The notes under the pieces are model-generated. The model was not told the DNA's origin. It made no database searches and was given only the letters and a program-made list of their open reading frames with translations. The position numbers and the translations under genes were made by a program. A stretch of DNA of 7,482 nucleotides, taken from NCBI GenBank assembly GCA_913050205.1, contig CAJXAU010000072.1, forward strand, positions 1 through 7,482, in the 5' to 3' direction. This stretch comes from an uncultured Verrucomicrobiota bacterium. GTDB taxonomy: Bacteria > Verrucomicrobiota > Verrucomicrobiia > Limisphaerales > UBA1096. Of the stretch, positions 1 through 5,825 are shown one piece after another (the stretch's first letter is position 1; the number at the start of each line of letters is the position of its first letter).

Positions 1-1544
1 GGATCCATGGTGGGGGAGATCGGTGTCAACCGGGCTTGAACCAGCATGGTAACCGCCATGAGCATGGGCATTGGGTTGATCGGGAAGCCGAAGATGTGTG
101 CCACGGTGTCGGACTCAGACAGATCGCAAATCCAGAGAAACTCAGCCCCGCGTAATTCCACCGCACTGCGGAGCATCGTGAAGAAACCAAAGAAAACCGG
201 GAGCTGAATAAGGATCGGGAGACAACCTCCCATGGGGTTGATTTTGTGTTCCCTCATGAACTCCATCATCTTTTTGTTCATTTTTTGAGGGTCGCTTTTG
301 TATTTCTCCCGAATCTCGCCCATTTGCGGTTGGTAGGCGGACATGCGTTTCATCGAAACGGTACTGGCCTTGGTCAGTGGCCAGAACAAGACTTTGATAA
401 TGATGGTGATCGCGATGATGCTCCAGGCGTAGGACAGGCCAAACCCGTTCAGCCCGTTCATCGAGCGCAACAGGATGCGGGCGAAGAATCCAAAGAAGCC
501 ATCAAAACCCATAACGGACTGGAGTGAATTCTTGTTTTCGACACCGAGCTCAACCAGTGTGCGGTACTCTTTTGGTCCGGCGTAGGTAGTAAATTCATGG
601 GTGACCTGTTTGCCCGGTTCGAGCACGCCCTGTGGCAATTCGAGCATGGCAAGCACACCGGTATGATGAATGTATTGCCCCTCGGTCGGGATATCGTTGA
701 GCATCCGGTGAGTGGTCTTGTGTGATAAAACGTTCGCACCGGGCAACGGCGTCTTCGGCATGGTGGTCATCGCGAAAAAGCGATTATGTATGCCAACCCA
801 GTTGATGGGGGATTGTGGAGGTGACCTGAAGTGGGTGCGAGGAGTGCCGGGGAAACAGCCAAGTGTTCGGTTGGCAAACCATGCCTCGTCGATCTCTTCC
901 AAATCTTCACCGTTGTGCCACTGGGTGCCCCAGACCGGGTATTGGCTGTTCTGTTGAAGCGGCATCGCCGTCCCGAGCGTCATCTTCCGGGTGTTTAAAG
1001 CGACCGGCTCGTTCTTCGTGTTTTCCAGCGTGATGGAAGTATGGAGCAGATAATTTGTGTCGGCGCTGAATCGCTTGGAGATTCGAATGCCGGCCTGATT
1101 TGTGGAAACCATCGTCACGAGATTGTCGTCGCTTGAGATTTCGAACTCAGAATCATCCAACCCGGCGATGGAAAACACCGGCAGATCCACACCGTGATTC
1201 AAGTGAATCACATCCGCTTGGTTCGTGCTGCTGCAGGGCTTCGCTTCGTGGTGGTTTAGTCCAACCGATTTCAGTCCGCCGGCCGAGGTGAATGTGTAAA
1301 CTGAATCCTCAGTCTCAAGCGTGACCAGTTTTTCAGACTCCAGTTCAATGGGTGGCTTGCTCCCTGGGTTGGAGGGCTGGGTGGTGGTGGCAGGTAGTCC
1401 GGGTTGCTGGACCACGTTGGTGCCAACCGCATTGGTGGACGTTGTCACAGGCTGCGGTTGCTGTGGTTGCTGCGGCATCTCCGGCCACGTCAGGAAAAGC
1501 AGAATGACGCAGATTGTGACGACGATGATTCCTGTACGATCCAT
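1..1544 (-). CDS. yidC: YidC membrane protein insertase (C-terminus cut by window edge)
   Basis: YidC/OxaA inserts and folds inner-membrane proteins, alone or with SecYEG. The minus frame is open from ATG at 1544 to the window edge, giving 514 residues without a stop. Residues 5-20 form an N-terminal membrane anchor (GIIVVTICVILLFLTW). Residues 24-66 are a Pro/Gln/Thr-rich linker, and about 67-330 are the periplasmic P1 domain of the Gram-negative type. The conserved insertase core starts near 346 with an amphipathic segment, then the helix at 372-391 (ITIIIKVLFWPLT), the charged cytoplasmic hairpin at about 395-437, the helix with CLPILIQLPVFFGFF at 441-455, and EFLWICDLS at 468-476. Lys384 stands where E. 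coli YidC has the groove Arg366. The missing part should hold the last two helices. The start is the first Met before the anchor, 15 bp after the yidD stop, with no clear ribosome binding site. The order rpmH-rnpA-yidD-yidC is canonical. Identification is very firm. Confidence 0.97.
   Translation of the reverse strand, partial: MDRTGIIVVTICVILLFLTWPEMPQQPQQPQPVTTSTNAVGTNVVQQPGLPATTTQPSNPGSKPPIELESEKLVTLETEDSVYTFTSAGGLKSVGLNHHEAKPCSSTNQADVIHLNHGVDLPVFSIAGLDDSEFEISSDDNLVTMVSTNQAGIRISKRFSADTNYLLHTSITLENTKNEPVALNTRKMTLGTAMPLQQNSQYPVWGTQWHNGEDLEEIDEAWFANRTLGCFPGTPRTHFRSPPQSPINWVGIHNRFFAMTTMPKTPLPGANVLSHKTTHRMLNDIPTEGQYIHHTGVLAMLELPQGVLEPGKQVTHEFTTYAGPKEYRTLVELGVENKNSLQSVMGFDGFFGFFARILLRSMNGLNGFGLSYAWSIIAITIIIKVLFWPLTKASTVSMKRMSAYQPQMGEIREKYKSDPQKMNKKMMEFMREHKINPMGGCLPILIQLPVFFGFFTMLRSAVELRGAEFLWICDLSESDTVAHIFGFPINPMPMLMAVTMLVQARLTPISPTMD
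1456..1472 (-). repeat. Short tandem repeat in the YidC Gln/Pro linker
   Basis: GGTTGCTG occurs twice, 9 bp apart (1456-1463, 1465-1472). Read on the minus strand it gives the PQQPQQPQP run after the first membrane helix of YidC (around residues 24-32). The linker is disordered and likely tolerant of length changes. Confidence 0.5.
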
Positions 1545-1559
1545 TAAAGTTTTATTGTG

Positions 1560-1838
1560 TTATCGAGAAGGCTTGGCTTGGCTCATATTCTCCAAGCGTG
1601 CCGGAACGGGGTCGTGGCCGCACCCTCCCCAGGGGTGGCAGCGTAAAATACGGCGAACCCCAAGCCAGCACCCTCGCATGGCACCATGAGTCCGGATGGC
1701 ATCCATCGCATACGCAGAGCAGGTTGGCGAAAACCGGCAGGAACTGCCTGAGCCGAATACTGCGTTTTTCGCCGGAGACAAAACCAAGCGATAAAACCGG
1801 ATCAGAAGCAAAAGGAGATGCTGTATCGGGTTCATCAT
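1560..1838 (-). CDS. yidD: YidD membrane protein insertion efficiency factor
   Basis: YidD is a small protein that associates with the inner membrane and helps YidC-dependent insertion. The product is 91-92 residues, of usual family length. Numbered from the second Met, it has a hydrophobic and basic N-terminus (LLLLLIRFYRLVLSP, residues 7-21). The conserved cysteine motif follows (SCRFSPTCSAYA, 32-43), then a helix with G-x-x-R-x-x-RILRCHPWG-G-CGHDPVP (about 54-78) typical of the family. Two adjacent ATG codons (1838 and 1835) can start it. The first overlaps the rnpA stop as ATGA, the usual sign of translational coupling; the second differs by one residue. The same frame is open further upstream to an ATG at 2015, but that extension lies inside rnpA and has no family similarity, so it was left out. 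The stop is 15 bp before yidC. Confidence 0.95.
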   Translation of the reverse strand: MMNPIQHLLLLLIRFYRLVLSPAKNAVFGSGSSCRFSPTCSAYAMDAIRTHGAMRGCWLGVRRILRCHPWGGCGHDPVPARLENMSQAKPSR

Positions 1839-2239
1839 GTCGGAGTGGTCTTCGGGTAGGCCGTGGCGGCGGTTTCCGGCAACAAGCCGATTTTCTTCAA
1901 TAGGCGAAGAAAGTCTCGTTCCACCGCTTGAAACCCACGTCCGGCGATTGACTGCCTTGCAACCAAAACCAAATCGACCGCCTCGAGCAACTCCCGGCGA
2001 TGGAGCCGGAAACACTCACGCATCATTCGGCGCGCTTGGTTGCGGACGGTGGCTTTACCAACCCGACGGCTGGTGACGACCCCGAGGCGGGATGGAGAAT
2101 CCGGTGGCAGCGATTGCCAATTAGCCAGTAGGCAGCCCTTGGCCAAGCGTTGGCCGTTTTCCCGGTTTGCCCGGAAATCCGCACTGGCTTGGATACGGCT
2201 AGACTTTGGAAATCTTGCAGTTTGGCCGGAGGCCGTCAT
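1835..2239 (-). CDS. rnpA: Ribonuclease P protein component
   Basis: The RNase P protein binds the RnpB RNA and helps it cleave the 5' leader from precursor tRNAs. The 134-residue product starts with an N-terminal FPKSSRIQASADF segment (10-22), which matches the family's 'FPKS-R-L-x-ADF' opening. The diagnostic RNR region lies at 58-75 (SRRVGKATVRNQARRMMRE), with the basic helix that contacts RNA. After it comes LLEAVDLVLVARQSIAG, the conserved D-x-V-x-x-R stretch (84-100). The protein is slightly longer than many homologues because of a Thr/Ala/Pro-rich tail after residue 121. ATG at 2239 is 15 bp after the rpmH stop and no good ribosome binding site is visible, so translation may depend on rpmH. 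Its stop overlaps the yidD start by 4 bp. Confidence 0.95.
   Translation of the reverse strand: MTASGQTARFPKSSRIQASADFRANRENGQRLAKGCLLANWQSLPPDSPSRLGVVTSRRVGKATVRNQARRMMRECFRLHRRELLEAVDLVLVARQSIAGRGFQAVERDFLRLLKKIGLLPETAATAYPKTTPT
2138..2149. repeat. Dispersed motif copy CTTGGCCAAGCG in rnpA
   Basis: This is one of the extended copies of the dispersed palindromic motif. The same 12-mer occurs at 2872-2883 in miaE and in reverse complement at 3037-3048 in miaE; both of these are coding. TTGGCCAA cores lie at 2139, 2686, 2873, 3040, 3217, 5329, 5884 and 5896. Confidence 0.6.
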
Positions 2240-2254
2240 GGATGCCGGAAGGGC

Positions 2255-2392
2255 TTAGGCGGGAGTGAGTCGTGCCCGGCCGCGAGCGCGGCGACCGGCC
2301 AAAATCTTGCGACCTGCCTTGGTTGCCATACGTGCCCGGAAACCGTGCCTGCGTTTGCGTCGGATATTCGACGGCTGGAATGTTTGTTTCAT
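2255..2392 (-). CDS. rpmH: 50S ribosomal protein L34
   Basis: L34 is a small, very basic protein of the large ribosomal subunit. The 45-residue product begins MKQTFQPSNIRRKRRHGFRA and continues with a conserved Met-x-Thr-x-x-Gly-Arg-x-x-Leu core and RRARGRARL, the hallmark pattern of bacterial L34. It ends with Thr-Pro-Ala before TAA. Length and composition fit the family. It is the first gene of the rpmH-rnpA-yidD-yidC cluster. The nearest SD-like sequence (GGGGAG, 2414 to 2409) is 16 nt from the ATG, too far for an ordinary site, and it lies in the 3' arm of a terminator-like hairpin. Control in the leader is therefore possible. Identification is firm even though the gene is short. Confidence 0.96.
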   Translation of the reverse strand: MKQTFQPSNIRRKRRHGFRARMATKAGRKILAGRRARGRARLTPA

Positions 2393-2400
2393 CTGAATCT

Positions 2401-2428
2401 AAAAAAATCTCCCCAGTGAGCGGGAAGA
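2401..2428 (-). terminator. Terminator-like hairpin in the rpmH leader (candidate attenuator)
   Basis: Read on the minus strand, TCTTCCC (2428 to 2422) pairs with GGGGAGA (2414 to 2408) around a 7-nt loop GCTCACT. This gives a 7-bp stem with one G-U pair, and seven Ts follow directly (2407 to 2401). That is the layout of an intrinsic terminator. It ends 8 nt before the rpmH ATG, and no minus-strand gene lies upstream that would need terminating, so premature termination in the leader is the natural reading. The GGGGAG in the 3' arm is also the best SD candidate for rpmH, so the hairpin could act on translation instead. Pairing is seen; function is inferred. Confidence 0.5.
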
Positions 2429-2465
2429 ATGCGGTTCAAAGTCGTTTTGCGCTGTGAGGCGCGTC

Positions 2466-2497
2466 CCCTTTTTCCCCTCCTTCGTTCGGAAAAAGGG
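2466..2497 (-). promoter_or_regulatory. Perfect inverted repeat at the predicted 5' end of the rpmH transcript
   Basis: On the minus strand CCCTTTTTCC (2497 to 2488) is the exact complement of GGAAAAAGGG (2475 to 2466), with a 12-nt loop that contains AAGGAGG (2482 to 2476). The predicted transcription start from the promoter at 2503-2530 falls at about 2496, so the hairpin would sit at the very 5' end of the mRNA. Neither strand shows a T-tract after it, so it is not an ordinary terminator. It could protect the mRNA 5' end, act as a ribosome standby site, or be part of a switch with the terminator-like hairpin downstream. Confidence 0.45.
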
Positions 2498-2502
2498 CAG
2501 GA

Positions 2503-2530
2503 AAACTAGCAGTAACGCGCCAACTGTCAA
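2503..2530 (-). promoter_or_regulatory. Sigma-70-type promoter for rpmH operon
   Basis: On the minus strand a perfect -35 box TTGACA (2530 to 2525) is followed by a 16-bp spacer and a -10 box TAGTTT (2508 to 2503). TG lies one base before the -10, as in an extended -10 promoter. The -10 matches the consensus at its first, second and last positions. The predicted start is near 2496, leaving a leader of about 100 nt before rpmH. This is the best promoter-like sequence in the divergent region, and its position fits the ribosomal-protein operon. Confidence 0.6.
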
Positions 2531-2543
2531 GCATCAGAATCCT

Positions 2544-2580
2544 GCAAATCCGCAAAAAAAAGGATTTTTATGGGATTTGC
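2544..2580. repeat. 8-bp inverted repeat in the rpmH/miaE divergent region
   Basis: GCAAATCC (2544-2551) and GGATTTGC (2573-2580) are exact inverted copies separated by 21 bp that include an A8 run. The repeat lies upstream of the rpmH -35 box, and its right arm overlaps the weak candidate -35 for miaE. An operator for a regulator of either gene is possible, but nothing else supports this. The divergent region holds no gene and no recognisable DnaA box. Confidence 0.3.
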
Positions 2581-2606
2581 CAATGGGGGAACCTCTGCCG
2601 TACGGT
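2577..2606 (+). promoter_or_regulatory. Weak candidate promoter for miaE
   Basis: TTGCCA (2577-2582, five of six -35 matches) is followed after 18 bp by TACGGT (2601-2606, matching only the TAnnnT positions of a -10). Transcription would start near 2613 and leave a leader of about 25 nt. The match is modest and could be chance, but no better plus-strand promoter is visible before miaE. Confidence 0.25.
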
Positions 2607-2616
2607 TCGCCCGTCG

Positions 2617-2629
2617 CACACGAAGTGTG
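2617..2629 (+). promoter_or_regulatory. Small hairpin just before the miaE start
   Basis: CACAC and GTGTG form a perfect 5-bp stem with a GAA loop, ending 8 nt before the miaE ATG. It fills the place where a Shine-Dalgarno sequence would be expected, and none is visible there. It may be chance, or it may reduce ribosome access. ATG at 2630 opens a 4-codon frame (M-L-R-C) whose TGA overlaps the ATG at miaE codon 3. Confidence 0.25.
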
Positions 2630-2637
2630 ATGTTACG

Positions 2638-3210
2638 ATGTTGATGCTCAGAGCCAAGCCCCCGGAGTCATGGTTGCCCAAGGTGTTGGCCAATCTCGAT
2701 GCGGTGCTTGTCGATCACGCTCATTTGGAGCGAAAGGCAGCCCAATCGGCTCTGAAATTGCAGCGCTATCAGCAATTAACGCGATCGCTGCAGGATTTGA
2801 CTGAAATCGCCATAGAGGAACTGGAGCATTTCAATCTAGTTCTCAAGTTGCTGAATGACAGAGAGATAGAGCTTGGCCAAGCGATTTCGAGCCCTTGGAT
2901 TTCCGGTATGATGAATTCCGTCCGTAAGGGGCGTAATGAGCAGGTGATTGATCACTTGCTCTGTGCGGCGATGATCGAGGGGCGTAGTTGCGAGAAATTT
3001 CAAATTCTATCCGTGGCGTTGGCTTCGGTGGATGAACGCTTGGCCAAGTTTTACGCCGAATTGGTGGAGTCGGAGGGAAATCACTACGCGACGTACTTGC
3101 TCATGGCCAAGCAGGTCGATGAAAAGGAGACCGAGCGGCGACTCGATTTTTATCTGGATTTGGATGCGGAACTGGTTACCCAGCCAAGCGACTTGCCTAT
3201 CCTCCATTAG
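2638..3210 (+). CDS. miaE: tRNA-(ms2io6A)-hydroxylase, MiaE-type diiron enzyme
   Basis: MiaE is an oxygen-dependent diiron enzyme that hydroxylates the isopentenyl side chain of ms2i6A at position 37 of tRNAs reading U-starting codons. It acts after MiaA and MiaB. The 190-residue product is of family length and mostly helical. All six expected metal ligands can be placed: Glu31 (in LVDHAHLERKA), Glu61 and His64 (EELEH), Glu114 (MIEGRSCEKF), and Glu146 and His149 (SEGNHY). The E-x-x-H pairs and the 'EGRSCE-F' block are diagnostic. ATG at 2638 was chosen because it gives the family's short M-L-x-L-R opening; Met3 at 2644 is an alternative. The frame is open upstream but has no other start. It is transcribed divergently from rpmH and is the only miaE-related gene here. 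Three TTGGCCAA octamers lie inside the gene. Confidence 0.92.
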   Translation: MLMLRAKPPESWLPKVLANLDAVLVDHAHLERKAAQSALKLQRYQQLTRSLQDLTEIAIEELEHFNLVLKLLNDREIELGQAISSPWISGMMNSVRKGRNEQVIDHLLCAAMIEGRSCEKFQILSVALASVDERLAKFYAELVESEGNHYATYLLMAKQVDEKETERRLDFYLDLDAELVTQPSDLPILH

Positions 3211-3213
3211 TCT

Positions 3214-3228
3214 CGCTTGGCCAATTGC
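3214..3228 (+). repeat. 15-mer CGCTTGGCCAATTGC, copy 1
   Basis: This 15-base string starts 3 bp after the miaE stop, in the gap before the DUF1549 gene. It is repeated exactly at 5893-5907, inside the start of the next exported protein gene. It contains one copy of the dispersed motif CGCTTGG/TTGGCCAA. Confidence 0.6.
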
Positions 3229-3276
3229 ATTTTCCGCTTGCATCTAGCCGGAATTCGCGGATGTTTCCCAAAACCT

Positions 3277-5781
3277 ATGTCTGTTGGATTAACAGCAATT
3301 TCAAGGAGGATTGCAGGTTTGGCAGGTGCGTTCGTCGTTGGTCTGCTGGGTCTTGCATCAGTTAACGCTTCGGTTCAAGTCGCCACTCCGGGTTGGGGAG
3401 GCAAGTCACTTAATCGGGTTGTCCTCGACGGATCGGACGCCAGACAGCAATTGCTCGTCACCGAATCTTTGTCGGACGGCTTTCTTGTTGACCACACTCG
3501 CAACGCCAAGGTGACCACCAAGCCGGAGGGGTTGGTGCGAGTGACCAACGGACTGGTTGAGCCAGTGGCGAATGGCGAGGGGCAAATCACCGTTGAGACG
3601 GAGTCGGGAGAGAAGGCCTCCATTCCGTTTGAAGTCAAAAATGTGTCTCTCGAAAAACAGGTTAATTTTTCGAACTCCATTGTCCCGCTGTTCACAAAAC
3701 ACGGCTGTAATGGGGGAGGATGCCACGGCAAATCCGGCGGACAGAATGGATTCAAGCTGTCGCTACTCGGGTTCGAGCCGCCGGAAGATTACGAGTACCT
3801 GCTGCGCGAGGCGCGCGGGAGGCGTATCTTTCCTGCTGCACCGGAGCGAAGCCTGCTTTTACTAAAGGCCAGTGGGCAATTGCCACATGGGGGAGGGTCG
3901 CGAATTGACGCCGACTCGTTTGACTACAAGATGATCGTCAAGTGGATGAGGCAGGGCATGCCCTACGGCAAGCCGACCGATCCCAAGTTGGAGGCGATTG
4001 AAGTGCATCCGGCCGAGCGCGTGATGAAGCGCGGGGCGCAGCAGCAACTCGTGGTGTTGGCGCGGATGACAGATGGCTCAGTTGAGGACATTACCCACTC
4101 GGCGGTTTATGAGGCAAACGATCGCGAATTTGCCGAGGCGGACAACACCGGCTTGGTGACCGTGGGGAATCACCCCGGAGAGATTGCCGTAATGATTCGT
4201 TATCAGGATAAGGCCTCAGTTTTTCGTGCTTCGGTTCCCCTGGGTGCCCCCGTTGAGAGTCTACCTTCCGAGGGCAACTTCGTGGACAAGTTCATCTTTG
4301 CGAAGCTGAAAAAAGTAGGCATGCCGCCCTCGGTTGTGGCGGATGACTCGACATTCCTGCGTCGCGTGACGTTGGATATTGCCGGTCGACTACCCACGGT
4401 GGCCGAGGCAAAGGCATTCGTCGCCGACGAGTCTCCTGACAAGCGAGCTGCGCTAGTCGAACGCCTGTTGCGGACGGAGGAATATGCCGAGTTTTTTGCA
4501 AACAAATGGTCGTCGCTCCTTCGCAACAAGCGGGCCAACGGGGCGCAGTTGAAAACGACAATGGCGTTCTACGACTGGATCAAGGAGAGTTTTTACAGCA
4601 ACAAGCCGTACGACCGATTTGTCCGTGAAATCCTTGCAGCATCCGGCGACATAAAGCAAAGCCCGCCGACCGCCTGGTTTAAGCAGGTCAGTTCCCAGCA
4701 GGCACAAATGGAAGACACGGCCCAACTGTTTCTCGGTACCCGACTTCAATGCGCCCAGTGCCACCATCATCCGTTCGAGAAATGGTCACAGCATGATTAC
4801 TACAGCTTCATGGCGTTCTTCTCGCGTGTGGGCAAGGCCAATGCGGGACGGCCCGGCGAGGATATGGTTTTTCACCGGGCTGGTTTGGCACAGGTGACGA
4901 ACAAGAAAACCAACAAGCCGGTCAAGCCGGCGGGGTTGGGCTCAGGCGAGTTAGCGATCGCTGCCGTCGAGGATCCCCGTCATCGTTTAGTCGACTGGAT
5001 GAAGGTGGATGATAACCGCCTGTTTTCCAAGACACTGGTCAACCGTTACTGGAAACATTTCTTCGGCCGCGGCTTGGTTGATCCCGAGGATGACTTTCGA
5101 TCCACCAACCCGGCGACTCATCCTGCGTTGCTCAATGCTCTGGCCGATCATTTTGAGAAAACGAATTACGACCTGAAGGAACTTGTGAGGGTGATTACCA
5201 CATCGACCACCTACCAGTTCAGTTCGGTTCCCAATAAACACAATGCGAAGGACAAGCACTACTTTTCACGATTCCAGCCCAAGCGCCTGACGGCAGAGGT
5301 GCTTTATGATTCGCTGAACGATCTAATCTTGGCCAAGAGCGATTTCAGCGGACTCCCAGTTGGAACCCGTGCCGTATGTCTTCCGGACAACAGTTACAAC
5401 AGTTCCAATTATTTTCTGAGTGTCTTCGGTCGACCCGACTCATCGAGCGCCTGCGAGTGTGAGCGTTCGCAGGAGGCCAGCCTTGCGCAGAGTCTTCACC
5501 TGTTTAATGCGAAAAATATTCACGAACAGTTGGCGAGAAAAGACGGACGTGCGGCTAAGCTGGCGTCTGACAAGGAAAACAGTCACGAGGTAAAGCTGAA
5601 CAGTCTTTACTATCGGGCGTTCGCGCGTCTGCCCCGAAAGGAGGAAATAGACGTGGCGGTGGGCTACTTGAAACGGGATGCAGTGGATAAGGAAGGCAAG
5701 CCGGTGGATAGAACCAAGGAACGGTTCGAGGACATCTTATGGGCCTTGGTAAACACCAAGGAGTTTCTCTTTAATCACTGA
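3277..5781 (+). CDS. Exported DUF1549/DUF1553 protein with Ig-like domains and cytochrome-type motifs
   Basis: A large exported protein of the type abundant in Planctomycetes and Verrucomicrobia; its biochemical role is not known. From ATG at 3277 it has 834 residues. Residues 1-31 look like a Sec signal peptide (RR at 10-11, hydrophobic LAGAFVVGLLGLASV, cleavage after VNA). A BIG2/Ig-like region follows (about 32-125), then a cytochrome-like segment with CX4CH at 144-150 (CNGGGCH) and GQNGFKLSLLGFEP. A second Ig-like part spans about 239-325. DUF1549 starts near 334 (NFVDKFIFAKL...FLRRVTLDIAGRLPT) and includes CAQCHHHPF, a CXXCH motif at 492-496. DUF1553 runs from about 566 (DPRHRLVDW) and has LVNRYWKHFFGRGLVDPEDDF and the conserved CECER at 726-730. 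The frame extends upstream to TTG at 3217, but the signal peptide favours 3277. A strong SD (AAGGAGG, 3303-3309) precedes in-frame TTG at 3319, though that start would remove the positive charges of the signal. Heme binding is likely from the motifs but not shown. It probably forms an operon with the gene 44 bp downstream. Confidence 0.92.
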   Translation: MSVGLTAISRRIAGLAGAFVVGLLGLASVNASVQVATPGWGGKSLNRVVLDGSDARQQLLVTESLSDGFLVDHTRNAKVTTKPEGLVRVTNGLVEPVANGEGQITVETESGEKASIPFEVKNVSLEKQVNFSNSIVPLFTKHGCNGGGCHGKSGGQNGFKLSLLGFEPPEDYEYLLREARGRRIFPAAPERSLLLLKASGQLPHGGGSRIDADSFDYKMIVKWMRQGMPYGKPTDPKLEAIEVHPAERVMKRGAQQQLVVLARMTDGSVEDITHSAVYEANDREFAEADNTGLVTVGNHPGEIAVMIRYQDKASVFRASVPLGAPVESLPSEGNFVDKFIFAKLKKVGMPPSVVADDSTFLRRVTLDIAGRLPTVAEAKAFVADESPDKRAALVERLLRTEEYAEFFANKWSSLLRNKRANGAQLKTTMAFYDWIKESFYSNKPYDRFVREILAASGDIKQSPPTAWFKQVSSQQAQMEDTAQLFLGTRLQCAQCHHHPFEKWSQHDYYSFMAFFSRVGKANAGRPGEDMVFHRAGLAQVTNKKTNKPVKPAGLGSGELAIAAVEDPRHRLVDWMKVDDNRLFSKTLVNRYWKHFFGRGLVDPEDDFRSTNPATHPALLNALADHFEKTNYDLKELVRVITTSTTYQFSSVPNKHNAKDKHYFSRFQPKRLTAEVLYDSLNDLILAKSDFSGLPVGTRAVCLPDNSYNSSNYFLSVFGRPDSSSACECERSQEASLAQSLHLFNAKNIHEQLARKDGRAAKLASDKENSHEVKLNSLYYRAFARLPRKEEIDVAVGYLKRDAVDKEGKPVDRTKERFEDILWALVNTKEFLFNH

Positions 5782-5825
5782 GTTGTTCTTCGAATGCCTC
5801 CGCTTGGTCGGGCGTATTAATTAGC

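Noticed and set aside
1..6. GGATCC at the first base, suggesting a cloning junction
   Set aside because: YidC reads through without interruption and another GGATCC lies at 4971-4976, so nothing shows a chimeric join.
246..957. Plus-strand open frames of 80-93 codons within yidC
   Set aside because: They are shadows of yidC on the opposite strand: no family features, and low-complexity or odd composition.
1839..2015. Upstream in-frame extension of yidD to an ATG at 2015, making a 151-residue protein
   Set aside because: The extra 59 residues lie within rnpA on the same strand, show no family similarity, and normal-length YidD starts at 1838 or 1835.
2389..2439. Possible 16-residue leader peptide starting with TTG at 2439 on the minus strand, whose TGA overlaps the rpmH ATG
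   Set aside because: The overlap is suggestive, but there is no SD before the TTG and the peptide has no regulatory codon run, so it is not supported as a gene.
2466..2497. The 10-bp inverted repeat as an ordinary bidirectional terminator
   Set aside because: No T-tract follows on either strand, and the two flanking genes are divergent, so no transcript should end there.
2551..2580. AT-rich stretch with A8 and TTTTTA as a replication origin unwinding element
   Set aside because: No DnaA box is recognisable nearby and the stretch is short; proximity to rpmH alone is not enough.
3286..3330. Twin-arginine (Tat) signal in the DUF1549 protein (SRRIAGLAGAF)
   Set aside because: After the RR pair the expected Phe/Leu pattern is absent; an ordinary Sec signal fits better.
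3375..4770. Long minus-strand open frames inside the DUF1549 gene
   Set aside because: They overlap a well-supported gene on the other strand and have no recognisable motifs.
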